Part shown: piece after piece, positions 13,165 through 21,257 of the stretch | Position numbering within the stretch: the first letter of the stretch is position 1 | Layout of the letters: every line of letters starts with the position of its first letter | DNA from: Actinomycetes bacterium | GTDB lineage: Bacteria > Actinomycetota > Actinomycetes > Actinomycetales > Beutenbergiaceae | NCBI GenBank assembly: GCA_021793935.1 | Contig: JAJYRV010000008.1 | Location: forward strand, 1-23,956 | DNA length: 23,956 bases | Reading direction: 5' to 3' | The notes under the pieces: generated by a model | What the model saw: only the letters and a program-made list of their open reading frames with translations | What the model was told of the DNA's origin: nothing | Databases searched by the model: none | Program-made: the position numbers and the translations under genes

Positions 13165-14579
13165 TCTCCGCTTGGCCGCTGCGCACGAAGCTCACCCTCA
13201 TCACCGGTGCGCTGCTCGTTGCGGCGCTGCTCACCTCCTCCGGCGCCGCGGTCATGCTCCTTCGCGAGTCACTCCTGACTGAACTGGATCGGCAGATCGC
13301 CGACGCCGCCGGCCCGATGACGAATTCTGCGCTCACCCCGTGGGAGGAGTACCAGCCCTCACGGGTACGCCCCACCGACTACTACTTCTCCATCTGGGAT
13401 TCCGATGGCGATCTCATCACCGCCTCCACCGCCACGACCGTGGGCGGGTCGGTCCCCCGGCTTCCGCAGTTCACGCACGTGCGCGCCCTCGCGGAATCGG
13501 ACCATTTCGCAGCAGTTCCCTCCACGGGGGAATCGGTGCAACAGTGGCGGATCGGGGCGTTCCCCATCCAGGAGTCAGGTTCGACCGAGACCCTTGGATA
13601 CGCCGTCGTCGCGTTGCCGATGACGGCGCTGAAACGCACCGTGGCGATGATGACCCGCACGGTCGTGCTCGTGGGTGTTGCCGTCGTTTTCCTCGCCGGG
13701 ATTCTCGGCGGGCTCGCCGTCGACCGCTCCCTTCGGGATCTTCGCCGCGTGCAGAACGCCGCGCACGCCGTCGCCTCCGGTGACCTCTCCCGTCGGGTCG
13801 CGGTCCGCTCCCCCCGCACCGAGGTGGGCCAGCTCGGTGAATCCTTCAACTCCATGGTCGCGGCGCTGGAAGAAGCCTTCGCCGAACGTGAGGCCGCGGG
13901 GGAACGAATGCGCCGGTTCGTCTCGGATGCCTCCCACGAACTGCGCACCCCGCTCGCTTCGATCCGCGGCTACGGGGAGCTCTACCGGATGGGCGCCGTG
14001 CCCGAAGAGGAGGTGCCCGCCACGATGGCACGCATCGAATCCGAGGCCCGTCGGATGGGGGTCCTCGTTTCCGACCTGCTCGCACTCGCCCGACTCGACG
14101 AGAAGCCGCCCTTGGAAATGGTGCCGGTGGACCTTCGTGCGCTTGCAAGCGACGCACTCACCGACCTCGGAGCGCTCGACCCCACACGGCCCACCGCACT
14201 CGTGGCCCCGGAACCGGTCGTCGCGTGGGGGGATACCAACCGAATCCGGCAGGTACTCATGAACCTCGTCGGCAACGCCGCGAACCATACCCCCAAGGGC
14301 ACGCCAGTGGAGATCGAGGTCCGCGCCGGGGCCGAGCACGCCGTCGTCAAGGTCCGCGACCACGGCCCCGGGATTCCTGCCGACGAATCCGAGCGCATCT
14401 TCGAACGCTTCTACCGGCCCGATTCCTCCCGCGCCCGTTCCCTGGGAGGCACAGGTCTCGGGCTCGCCATCGTCGCAGGGATCATGACCGCCCACGGCGG
14501 CAGCGCCTACTACGAACCTACTCCCGGCGGCGGGGCGACGATCGTCATCACGCTTCCACTTGCGCCGCCGTCCGAGTGA
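13161..14579 (+). CDS. Sensor histidine kinase
   Basis: A 472-residue membrane kinase. TM1 spans about 11-33 and TM2 about 166-187, enclosing an extracytoplasmic sensor domain of ~130 residues with YYFSIWDSDGDLI. A HAMP linker (about 188-240) precedes the dimerisation domain with phosphorylated His259 in SDASHELRTP. The ATP-binding lid and boxes follow: N box NLVGNAANHTP at 368-378, G1 DHGPGIP at 400-406, F box ERFYRPD at 415-421 and G2 GGTGLGLAI at 429-437. It should phosphorylate the regulator just upstream. The stimulus is unknown. The last 32 nt overlap the end of the opposing modBC gene. Confidence 0.95.
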   Translation: MISAWPLRTKLTLITGALLVAALLTSSGAAVMLLRESLLTELDRQIADAAGPMTNSALTPWEEYQPSRVRPTDYYFSIWDSDGDLITASTATTVGGSVPRLPQFTHVRALAESDHFAAVPSTGESVQQWRIGAFPIQESGSTETLGYAVVALPMTALKRTVAMMTRTVVLVGVAVVFLAGILGGLAVDRSLRDLRRVQNAAHAVASGDLSRRVAVRSPRTEVGQLGESFNSMVAALEEAFAEREAAGERMRRFVSDASHELRTPLASIRGYGELYRMGAVPEEEVPATMARIESEARRMGVLVSDLLALARLDEKPPLEMVPVDLRALASDALTDLGALDPTRPTALVAPEPVVAWGDTNRIRQVLMNLVGNAANHTPKGTPVEIEVRAGAEHAVVKVRDHGPGIPADESERIFERFYRPDSSRARSLGGTGLGLAIVAGIMTAHGGSAYYEPTPGGGATIVITLPLAPPSE

Positions 14580-16398
14580 TCCACACCCGCTGACCCGGGA
14601 GCAGCTCGGCGGCGACGTCCACGTCACATCCCAGCGTGACGAACCGGTTCCCGACCGACGCGCGCAGGAGGGACCGCGCCCCGGAGACCTCGATGAGTTC
14701 GACGGTTGCTGACCAACCCGGGCGGCGGTTCCCGCTGCGACCGAGCGCCAATTCCTCCGGCCCGAGGTGCAACAATTCGCCGGTGCGGGGATCGGGCAGC
14801 ACGTTCACCCCGGTGAGGGTGGCGCCAAAAGCGGAGGTGGGCCGGGCGAGGAAGTCCGCAACGGCCCGCTCCTCGGCCACTTTCCCGCCCTCGATGACGA
14901 CGACGCGTTCAGCCAGGCCGACGACGTCGAGAACGTCGTGGGTCACGACGACGGCGGTCACGTGGGTACGTGCGATCTCCTGGGCAAGGATGCGCCGGAT
15001 GTGGGGAGCGGTCGCAACGTCGAGAGCAGCCATCGGTTCGTCGAGGAGGAGCACGGCCGGTTCGGTCGCGAGCGCGCGGGCGAGGGCGACCCGTTGCTGT
15101 TGCCCGCCGGAAAGCCCCGCGGGGCGGCGCTGCTCCGTGGTTGCCATGCCCACGTGCGTGAGGAGTTCGCGTGCGTGGGCCTGGGCCGCCGCCTTCTTCA
15201 CGCCCCGGCTGCGCGGGCCGAACGCGACATTCTCCAGCACGCTCAAGTGGGGGAACAACAACGGACGTTGACCCAGCACCCCCACGTGGCGCCGATGAGG
15301 CGGGACCACGCGGTCGGGGGTCGAAAGCTCCTCGCCGCCGATGGTGACCCTGCCGCTGCGGGGGCGAAGATTCCCGGCGATGAGATTGACCAGCGTGGAT
15401 TTCCCTGCCGCGTTCGGCCCCACGACCGCGAGGGCCGCCCCCGGCTCCGCCTCGAGTCGGGCATCAAGTTGGAAACCGGGCCGCGAGAATTGCACGTCAA
15501 CGGCGAGGTGCTTGCCGCGCGGCACGGCAGCGGGACCGGGAACCTCCGGGCCGGGAACACCTTCATCAGGGCGCGGCTCGTCGGCCCGGCCCGCGCCGAC
15601 GATGGCCGCGGAGCTGCCCCGGGCGACGGGAAAGATGAGCAGCACCGCGAGCGCGGTCGCGATGAGGAGCACGGACAGCGCCATCGCGGCTTGCCGGGAG
15701 GTGCCCACTCCGTTGAACGCGGTGTAGATCGCCATCGGAATGGTTTGGGTCACCCCGGGCTGGTTGCCCGCGAGTAACGCGGTCGCGCCGAACTCCCCCA
15801 CGCTGCGGGCAAACGCCAGCACGATCCCCGCGAGCAGGCCGGGCATGATGAGCGGCAGGGTGATCCGGGTGAGGATCCGGGCCCGCCCGGCGCCCAAACC
15901 CGCAGCAACCTCTTCGTACTCGGTGCCCGCCGCTCGGAGCGCGCCTTCAACCGAGATGACGAGGAACGGCATCGCGACGAAGGTTTGGGCAACGACGACG
16001 GCCGCGGGTGTGAAGGGCACGGTGATCCCCAGGCCCTCGAGCCACGGCCCGATCATCCCCGTGCGGCCCAGCACCGCGAGCAGGGCCACGCCGCCCACCA
16101 GCGGCGGCAGGACCAGCGGCAGCGTCACGATGGTGCGCAGCACGACTCCCAGGGGCGCGGGGGCCCGGGCGATGACGAGCGCGAGTGGGACGCCGAACAC
16201 GACGCACAGCACGACCGCGAGCAGGGCACATTTGGTTGAAAGGGTCAGCGCGGCGAACGTCGAGGGTTCGGAGATGTCACTCCAAAACGTTGCCCAATGC
16301 ACCCGGGGCAGGAGCGCGAGCAGCGGCACGACGACGATCGCCAGCCCGGCGAGCGCGGGGGCGTACACCCACCGCGGCACCTGCCTGCGCGCGGTCAC
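14548..16398 (-). CDS. modBC: Fused molybdate ABC permease-ATPase (ModB-ModC)
   Basis: A 616-residue protein joining two normally separate subunits of the molybdate importer. Residues 1-265 are ModB: about six membrane segments and the EAA loop EYEEVAAGLGAGRARILTRI at 160-179 that contacts the ATPase. A Pro/Glu/Gly-rich linker (about 268-295) leads into ModC: Walker A GPNAAGKST (327-335), Q-loop Gln377, signature LSGGQQQR (429-436), Walker B LLLDEP (450-455) and H-loop His487. The C-terminal ~90 residues look like a single TOBE/Mop-type domain. Two copies would form the full transporter. The start overlaps the modA stop by 4 nt. The fusion is known in actinobacteria, so unusual but not unique. 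Confidence 0.93.
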   Translation of the reverse strand: MTARRQVPRWVYAPALAGLAIVVVPLLALLPRVHWATFWSDISEPSTFAALTLSTKCALLAVVLCVVFGVPLALVIARAPAPLGVVLRTIVTLPLVLPPLVGGVALLAVLGRTGMIGPWLEGLGITVPFTPAAVVVAQTFVAMPFLVISVEGALRAAGTEYEEVAAGLGAGRARILTRITLPLIMPGLLAGIVLAFARSVGEFGATALLAGNQPGVTQTIPMAIYTAFNGVGTSRQAAMALSVLLIATALAVLLIFPVARGSSAAIVGAGRADEPRPDEGVPGPEVPGPAAVPRGKHLAVDVQFSRPGFQLDARLEAEPGAALAVVGPNAAGKSTLVNLIAGNLRPRSGRVTIGGEELSTPDRVVPPHRRHVGVLGQRPLLFPHLSVLENVAFGPRSRGVKKAAAQAHARELLTHVGMATTEQRRPAGLSGGQQQRVALARALATEPAVLLLDEPMAALDVATAPHIRRILAQEIARTHVTAVVVTHDVLDVVGLAERVVVIEGGKVAEERAVADFLARPTSAFGATLTGVNVLPDPRTGELLHLGPEELALGRSGNRRPGWSATVELIEVSGARSLLRASVGNRFVTLGCDVDVAAELLPGQRVWITRTAAQVEA

Positions 16399-17177
16399 GG
16401 TTGCCCGAACCCGTAGGATCCGAGCACGCTCCTGCCCCGTTCGGAGAGAACGAACTCGACGAATTCCGCGCCGAGCCGGGACTCGGAGGTCGTACCGATC
16501 GGGTAGGTGTTGACGATCTGGGCGGCCCTCGGGGAGACACCACGCAGCTCCGGGCGGGCCGCGACGTCGGTGCTGTAGATGAACCCGGCGTCAACCTCCC
16601 CCGCCGAGACCCGGTTGGCTACGGCGGTAACGCTTTGTTCCTCGCTGATGGGGTCGGCGGTGAGGCCCGCCGCCTCGAAGAGCTGGGCGGTGGCATCACC
16701 GCACGGAACCTGGACCGCGCAGATCGCGTAATCGAGGTCGAGTACGTCGGGGAGGTCGGAGATGCCGTGCGGGTCATCTTCTGGCACCGCGATGACGAGC
16801 TCGTTCGTCGCGAAGAGCGCCGGCTCAGCGGTCATCACCTCCGCCGCCACGGCGTCCGCCATCGTGGGTTGATTCGCCGTCGCGAGCACGTCGGCCTCCG
16901 CCCCTTCCTCGAGCTGGGTCACGAGCGTGGCGGAACCGTCATAGATCGCCGGCGCAATGGCGACCTCCGGATGCTCCTCACCGAATTGCGCGAGGAGGTC
17001 ATCGAAGGCCTCCTGCAACGACGCCGCGGCGAAAACCGTGAGTTCCTCGCTGCCGTGTGGTTCCTCGCCGCCCGCGGGCGCGCCGCCGTCCACTCCGGTG
17101 CCCGCGCCTGCGCACGCGGCTAGCCCGAGCAGCGCGAGCGCACTCGCCAGCGCAGGCAGGTAGTGTTGGGCTCTCAC
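16395..17177 (-). CDS. modA: Molybdate-binding lipoprotein ModA
   Basis: A 260-residue substrate-binding protein that captures molybdate or tungstate outside the membrane and delivers it to ModBC. GTG 17177 is chosen because it gives a proper lipoprotein signal (VRAQHYLPALASALALLGLA) with lipobox LAAC and lipidated Cys22, and because it overlaps the preceding stop by 4 nt (GTGA); the longer frame has an implausible Arg-rich extension. The mature part begins, after a Gly-rich spacer, with ELTVFAAASLQEAFDDL, the usual ModA opening, followed by YDGSATLVTQLEEGAEADVL near 86-105. Length fits the family. Expression is expected to follow the HTH-Mop gene in the same operon. Confidence 0.93.
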   Translation of the reverse strand: MRAQHYLPALASALALLGLAACAGAGTGVDGGAPAGGEEPHGSEELTVFAAASLQEAFDDLLAQFGEEHPEVAIAPAIYDGSATLVTQLEEGAEADVLATANQPTMADAVAAEVMTAEPALFATNELVIAVPEDDPHGISDLPDVLDLDYAICAVQVPCGDATAQLFEAAGLTADPISEEQSVTAVANRVSAGEVDAGFIYSTDVAARPELRGVSPRAAQIVNTYPIGTTSESRLGAEFVEFVLSERGRSVLGSYGFGQP

Positions 17178-17560
17178 GGGGCATCCACGATGACGTTGGT
17201 TGATTTGATGACGGCGGTGACGACGGACCCCACCTCGAGGTTCAAGTCCTCCACTGCCTCCGTAGACAGCAGGGAGACGAGCCGGTACGGCCCGCACTGG
17301 AGGTCCACTTGCGACATCACCGCATCGCTCTTGATCGCCGTGACGAGACCCTCGAGGTGGTTCCGGGCGCTAGAGTGGTGGACGCTTCCAGGTTGGTCGG
17401 CGAGCTCTTTGGCCCAGGCGGCGAGCTCCGCCCCGTTGACGACGGCCCGGCCGGCCTCGTCCTTGAGTGCGCTGAGTTTGCCCGAGTCGACCCACCGGCG
17501 CACGGTATCGTCGGAGACCCCCATGAGGCTCGCCGCTCGGCTGATCCGATACTGCGTCAC
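17174..17560 (-). CDS. HTH-Mop molybdate-responsive regulator
   Basis: A 128-residue two-part protein. Residues 1-50 form a MerR/excisionase-like helix-turn-helix (YRISRAASLMGVSDDTVRRW, then VDSGKLSALKDEAG). Residues 60-128 form a Mop/TOBE domain (RNHLEGLVTAIKSDAVMSQV near 66-85, then the LSTEAVEDLNLEVGSVVTAV segment), which binds molybdate in oligomers. From the domain pair I infer a regulator that senses molybdate and controls the uptake genes it heads; a Mo-storage role is the alternative. It is the first gene of the operon with modA and modBC and diverges from the dehydrogenase gene across 100 nt that contain an imperfect inverted repeat. Confidence 0.85.
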   Translation of the reverse strand: MTQYRISRAASLMGVSDDTVRRWVDSGKLSALKDEAGRAVVNGAELAAWAKELADQPGSVHHSSARNHLEGLVTAIKSDAVMSQVDLQCGPYRLVSLLSTEAVEDLNLEVGSVVTAVIKSTNVIVDAP

Positions 17561-17595
17561 TTTCCCTCTCCCTGCTCCGCTTCTGCGCGATTATG

Positions 17596-17658
17596 CTCAA
17601 ATTCTATACGCCTTTGCGACTCGACATGTCCACTCTTCGGCGGTGGCGTAGATTTGAG
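17596..17658. promoter_or_regulatory. Imperfect inverted repeat in the mod/SDR divergent promoter
   Basis: CTCAAATTCTATACG (17596-17610) and CGTAGATTTGAG (17647-17658) are near reverse complements, the first having three extra bases. Each lies near one of the two divergent starts, so they could be operator half-sites for the HTH-Mop regulator. On the minus strand a CATAAT occurs just downstream of the left arm as a possible -10. Spacing of 36 nt means looping or two separate sites. Tentative. Confidence 0.3.
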
Positions 17659-17660
17659 GC

Positions 17661-18407
17661 ATGAACAACGGCGTAGCACTCATCACTGGCGGCGGATCCG
17701 GGCTCGGGGAGGAGACGGCACGGCATCTTGCCGCTCGCGGGCTCCACCCCGCGATCATCGATCTCCCCTCATCCGGCGGCAAGGAGGTTGCCGCGGAGCT
17801 CTCGGGCAGTTTCCACCCCGCCGACGTGCGCTCCGAGGAACTTGCGGCAGCGGTGGACGAGGCCGCTTCGAACGGTCCGGTGCGGGCGCTCGTCACGTGT
17901 GCGGGGGTCGCGACCCCTGGGCGGCTGTTTCCACGCGAGGGGGTGGCGGACCTCGATCACTTCGCCCGGGTGATCGAGGTGAACCTGCTCGGCACGATCA
18001 ACGCGGTGCGCTTGGTCGCACCGTTGATGGGGTCTAACGGCCTCGAAGCCGGCGACCGCGGGGTGATCGTGATGACCGCCTCCGTCGCCGCGTACGATGG
18101 CCAGATTGGTCAGGCCGCGTACGCCGCGAGCAAGGGCGGGGTCGCAGCCCTGACCCTGCCGGCCGCCCGCGAACTCGCGCGCAACGCCATCCGGGTGATG
18201 ACGATCGCCCCCGGCACGTTCGGTACCCCCATGCTCCGCGGGCTCAGCCCGGAGGTACAAAGCGCGCTCGCTGCCCAGATTCCCCACCCGCAACGGCTCG
18301 GGGAGCCCGCAGAGTTCGCCTCGCTCGTCGGGCACATTCTCGATAACGGGATGCTCAACGGGGAAGTCATTCGCCTCGACGGCGCCCTACGCATGCCGCC
18401 GAAATAG
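17661..18407 (+). CDS. Short-chain dehydrogenase/reductase, HSD10-like
   Basis: A 248-residue NAD-dependent SDR. The cofactor loop TGGGSGLG is at 9-16, the acidic DLPSSGG near 34 favours NAD, and the catalytic set is N108, S141, Y154 and K158 (YAASKGG). The stretch ARNAIRVMTIAPGTFGTPML and the extended segment MGSNGLEAGDRGVIVMTASV resemble type-2 3-hydroxyacyl-CoA dehydrogenases (HSD17B10 group), so a 3-hydroxyacyl-CoA or 2-methyl-3-hydroxybutyryl-CoA substrate is likely. Its place is odd: it opens a plus-strand run of molybdenum-cofactor genes, 26 nt before the MoeZ-like start. Whether it works in the pathway or was merely placed there is unclear. Confidence 0.88.
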   Translation: MNNGVALITGGGSGLGEETARHLAARGLHPAIIDLPSSGGKEVAAELSGSFHPADVRSEELAAAVDEAASNGPVRALVTCAGVATPGRLFPREGVADLDHFARVIEVNLLGTINAVRLVAPLMGSNGLEAGDRGVIVMTASVAAYDGQIGQAAYAASKGGVAALTLPAARELARNAIRVMTIAPGTFGTPMLRGLSPEVQSALAAQIPHPQRLGEPAEFASLVGHILDNGMLNGEVIRLDGALRMPPK

Positions 18408-18433
18408 GCCTCGCGGCGAAGTAGGCTGGAGGC

Positions 18434-19591
18434 ATGACCGTCCTTCCCCCGCTCGTGGAGCCTGCCGGGCCGCTCACGGAGGCAGAGTTCGCCCGCTACT
18501 CCCGGCACGTGCTGCTGCCGGAGGTGGGCGAGATCGGCCAACGCCGACTCAAGGCGGCGCGGGTGCTCGTGATCGGGGCCGGCGGCCTCGGTGCCCCGGC
18601 GCTGCAATACCTCGCTGCCGCGGGCGTCGGCATCATCGGTGTCATCGATGACGACGTTGTTGACGAGACGAATCTGCAACGGCAGGTCATTCACGGTACC
18701 GGGGATATCGGGGACCACAAGGTCGACTCCGCCATCCGCTCGATCGTGGAACTCAACCCGTTAGTTGAGGTCATCGGGCACCGGCGGCGGTTGACCCCGC
18801 AGAACGCCCCGGAACTTTTCTCCCAGTACGATCTCGTGCTCGATGGCACGGATAATTTTCCCACGCGCTATCTCACGTGCGACGCCGCTTCTGCGGTGAA
18901 CGTTCCCGTCCTGTGGGCATCCGTGCTGGGATTCGATGCCCAGGTGAGTCTGTTCTGGGCCGACCCTCCCGCCGGGGAGGGCGTGACGTTGCGTGATGTG
19001 TTCCCGGCTCCGCCGGCGCCCGGTTCCGTTCCCTCGTGCTCCCAGGCGGGCGTCGTCGGCGCGATGGTCGGTCAGATCGGCTCGTTGATGGCGGCGGAGG
19101 CGGTGAAAATCATCATCGGCGCCGGCGAGTCCCTCCTGGGTCGGGTGATCGTTTTCAATCAGCTCCGCACCACTTGGGCCGCCGTGCCGATCCGGCCCCG
19201 CACGGCGAGCGCCCGGAACCAGGCGGCGCGCCCCACCCCCGCGCCCGCGCCACCGGCCCCAGCAGCACCGGGCGTCAACTACATTGACGAGACGCAGGTC
19301 GACGAGACGCTCGCGGGTGCTGCCCTCGTCGACGTGCGGGAGGACGATGAGGTGAGCGCGGGGATGCTCCCGGGGGCGAAACATATTCCGCTCGCGCTCA
19401 TCCTCACCGAGCGTGGCCGCGATGGGCTCGATCCCGCCACCCCGGTGGTGCTCTACTGCGCGCAGGGGCCCCGGGCCGAACGTGCCGCACAGGAACTCAC
19501 CTCGTGCGGTTTCACCACCTACGTCCTTTCCGGCGGCTACACGGCGTGGGATGCAAGACTTCGAAGCAACCCGATGGAGGGCGCAGGATGA
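18434..19591 (+). CDS. moeZ: MoeZ/MoeB-like ThiF adenylyltransferase-rhodanese fusion
   Basis: A 385-residue protein with two domains. Residues 15-255 are a ThiF/MoeB E1-like adenylyltransferase: GAGGLG (48-53), NLQRQV (80-85), DGTDNF (137-142) and C202 in PSCSQAG. After a Pro/Ala linker (about 266-280) a rhodanese domain (282-376) carries persulfide Cys342 in YCAQGPRAE. Such proteins adenylate and sulfurate the C-terminal glycine of MoaD, ThiS or CysO-like carriers, giving thiocarboxylates for molybdopterin and related pathways. The two CxxC zinc pairs of E. coli MoeB are absent, as in MoeZ. The stop overlaps the moeA start by 4 nt. Partner carrier proteins are not in the window. Confidence 0.9.
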   Translation: MTVLPPLVEPAGPLTEAEFARYSRHVLLPEVGEIGQRRLKAARVLVIGAGGLGAPALQYLAAAGVGIIGVIDDDVVDETNLQRQVIHGTGDIGDHKVDSAIRSIVELNPLVEVIGHRRRLTPQNAPELFSQYDLVLDGTDNFPTRYLTCDAASAVNVPVLWASVLGFDAQVSLFWADPPAGEGVTLRDVFPAPPAPGSVPSCSQAGVVGAMVGQIGSLMAAEAVKIIIGAGESLLGRVIVFNQLRTTWAAVPIRPRTASARNQAARPTPAPAPPAPAAPGVNYIDETQVDETLAGAALVDVREDDEVSAGMLPGAKHIPLALILTERGRDGLDPATPVVLYCAQGPRAERAAQELTSCGFTTYVLSGGYTAWDARLRSNPMEGAG

Positions 19592-20787
19592 AGAACGTTG
19601 ACGACTACCTGGCTGAGCTGCTCGCTCACCAGCCCCTCCTGGCCCCCGTGAGCCTCCCGCTGTCGGAGGCGCTGGGCGCGGTGACGGCGAGGCCGGTACG
19701 GGCCAAGCACCCGATCCCGCTCTTCGATAACTCCTCGATGGATGGCTACGCGGTGTACGCGAGCGACATCGCCGGTGCCAGCAGTTCCCGCCCGAGCACC
19801 CTCCCGGTCATCGGCGACATCCCCGCGGGCGCGACGACGCAGCTTCATGTCCCCCCGGGAAGCGCCGCCCGGATCATGACGGGCGCGCCCATGCCTGCGG
19901 GAGCGGACGCGATCGTGCCGGTGGAACAAACCGACGGCGGCACCGAGACCGTCCACATTATTGGCCACGGCGGCGATTTCATTCGCCGGGCGGGTGCCGA
20001 CGTCGCCGCGGGCGAGGAGATCATCGGCGAAGGGGTGCGCCTGACCCCGCGACACATCGCCTCGGCGGCATCGGCGGGGCACGGTGATGTACTCGTGCGG
20101 CCGCGGCCACGGGTCGCGGTGATTGCCACGGGCTCGGAGCTTCGGGACCCCGGTGAAGCGGTGGAGTTCGGGCAGATCCCCAACTCCAATTCCGCGCTCA
20201 TTGCCGCCTCGCTCGCGGGCGAGGCCGAGGCGATGGATCTCGGTACCGTCCCGGATGATCCTGACGCCCTGAAGCAGGCACTCGCCGGGGTTGAGGCGGA
20301 TGCCGTCATTCTCACTGGGGGCGTGAGCGTGGGCGCCTACGACGTGGTCAAGGAGCTCCTCGCCGCTGAACCGGGCATGTGGTTCGGCCCCGTGGCGATG
20401 CAGCCGGGGAAACCGCAGGGGTTCGGCTCCTATCGCGGGATGAGCGTTTTCACGCTTCCAGGAAACCCGGTGAGCGTGTACGTTTCCCTGCACGTGCTCG
20501 TACGTCCGGCGCTTACTCGGATGTCGGGGGGCGTCGACGTCACGCCCCGGTTCATCCCGGCCCGCGCCGCTGCGGGGTGGCGCTGCCCGCCGGGGCGAGT
20601 GCAGTTCATTCCCGTGCGCGTGAGCGGGACCGAGGGCGGTGTGGTCGAGGTGGAGCCGGCAAGCGCCGGCGGTTCCGGGTCCCACCTGATCGGAACCCTT
20701 GCGCGTGCGGAAGGTCTAGTACGGGTCCCCGCGGACGTCGATGAGGTTCGGCGGGGCGATTCCGTGTGGTTCTGGGAGGAACGATGA
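19588..20787 (+). CDS. moeA: Molybdopterin molybdenumtransferase MoeA
   Basis: A 399-residue enzyme that inserts molybdate into adenylylated molybdopterin. ATG 19588 is chosen since it overlaps the MoeZ-like stop (ATGA), has a GGAGG just upstream and removes an unlikely 28-residue extension. Family marks are MDGYAVYASD (51-60), GDIPAGA (76-82), RIMTGAPMPAGADAIVPVEQ (95-114), a MogA-like core with ILTGGVSVGAYDVVKELL (241-258), MQPGKPQGFG (271-280) and LPGNPVSVYVS (290-300). The C-terminal MoeA domain IV follows. Next to MoaC and the molybdate importer it leaves little doubt about the role. Confidence 0.95.
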   Translation: MKNVDDYLAELLAHQPLLAPVSLPLSEALGAVTARPVRAKHPIPLFDNSSMDGYAVYASDIAGASSSRPSTLPVIGDIPAGATTQLHVPPGSAARIMTGAPMPAGADAIVPVEQTDGGTETVHIIGHGGDFIRRAGADVAAGEEIIGEGVRLTPRHIASAASAGHGDVLVRPRPRVAVIATGSELRDPGEAVEFGQIPNSNSALIAASLAGEAEAMDLGTVPDDPDALKQALAGVEADAVILTGGVSVGAYDVVKELLAAEPGMWFGPVAMQPGKPQGFGSYRGMSVFTLPGNPVSVYVSLHVLVRPALTRMSGGVDVTPRFIPARAAAGWRCPPGRVQFIPVRVSGTEGGVVEVEPASAGGSGSHLIGTLARAEGLVRVPADVDEVRRGDSVWFWEER

Positions 20788-21257
20788 GTTTTACGCATCT
20801 CGATGCCGCGGGCAACGCGCGGATGGTCGACGTCGCCGAAAAGACCCCGACGATCCGTTCCGCTACCGCCTCCGCGCACGTCGCCTGTGCCCCCGCCGTG
20901 GTCGCGGCGCTGCGGGATCAGAGCGTGCCGAAGGGGGACGTGTTAGCGGTCTCGCGGATCGCTGGGATCGCCGGGGCCAAGCACACCGCCACGCTGCTGC
21001 CGCTCGCGCACGTCATCGGCGTGCACGGGGCGGCCGTGGATCTGGAGATCGTTGACGGCGGGGTCGACATCGTTGCCACTGTTCGCACGGCCGACCGCAC
21101 GGGGGTGGAGATGGAGGCGCTCACGGCCGCCTCGATCGCCGCGCTCAGCGTCGTGGACATGGTCAAGGGGATGGACAAGGGCACCGAGATCACTCACGTG
21201 CGGATTGAGAAGAAAACCGGTGGAAAGTCGGGCGATTGGCACCGAGAGGAACGCTAG
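20784..21257 (+). CDS. moaC: Cyclic pyranopterin monophosphate synthase MoaC
   Basis: A 157-residue enzyme of the first stage of molybdenum cofactor synthesis, turning the MoaA product into cyclic pyranopterin monophosphate. ATG 20784 overlaps the moeA stop by 4 nt and gives the normal length. Conserved residues: K50 (PKGDVLAVSRIAGI), H76 (LLPLAHVIG), D125 and K128 (VVDMVKGMDKG), equivalent to K51, H77, D128 and K131 of E. coli. The chain ends with the usual EKKTGGKSG. MoaA must lie elsewhere in the genome. The TAG stop is within a CTAG that also ends the opposing HTTM gene. Confidence 0.95.
   Translation: MSFTHLDAAGNARMVDVAEKTPTIRSATASAHVACAPAVVAALRDQSVPKGDVLAVSRIAGIAGAKHTATLLPLAHVIGVHGAAVDLEIVDGGVDIVATVRTADRTGVEMEALTAASIAALSVVDMVKGMDKGTEITHVRIEKKTGGKSGDWHREER

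Noticed and set aside
13575..14627. 350-codon minus-strand frame opposite the histidine kinase
   Set aside because: The kinase frame has every expected motif; the opposite frame is His/Gly/Asp-rich without a family match.
14767..15777. 336-codon plus-strand frame opposite modBC
   Set aside because: Antisense of conserved Walker and signature motifs, a typical high-GC shadow frame.
16395..17297. Longer 300-residue form of ModA
   Set aside because: The added 40 residues are Arg/Gly-rich antisense-like sequence overlapping the HTH-Mop gene and would bury the lipoprotein signal.
19537..20685. 382-codon minus-strand frame opposite moeA
   Set aside because: Arg/His-rich antisense reading; moeA is coupled to both neighbours and fully motif-bearing.
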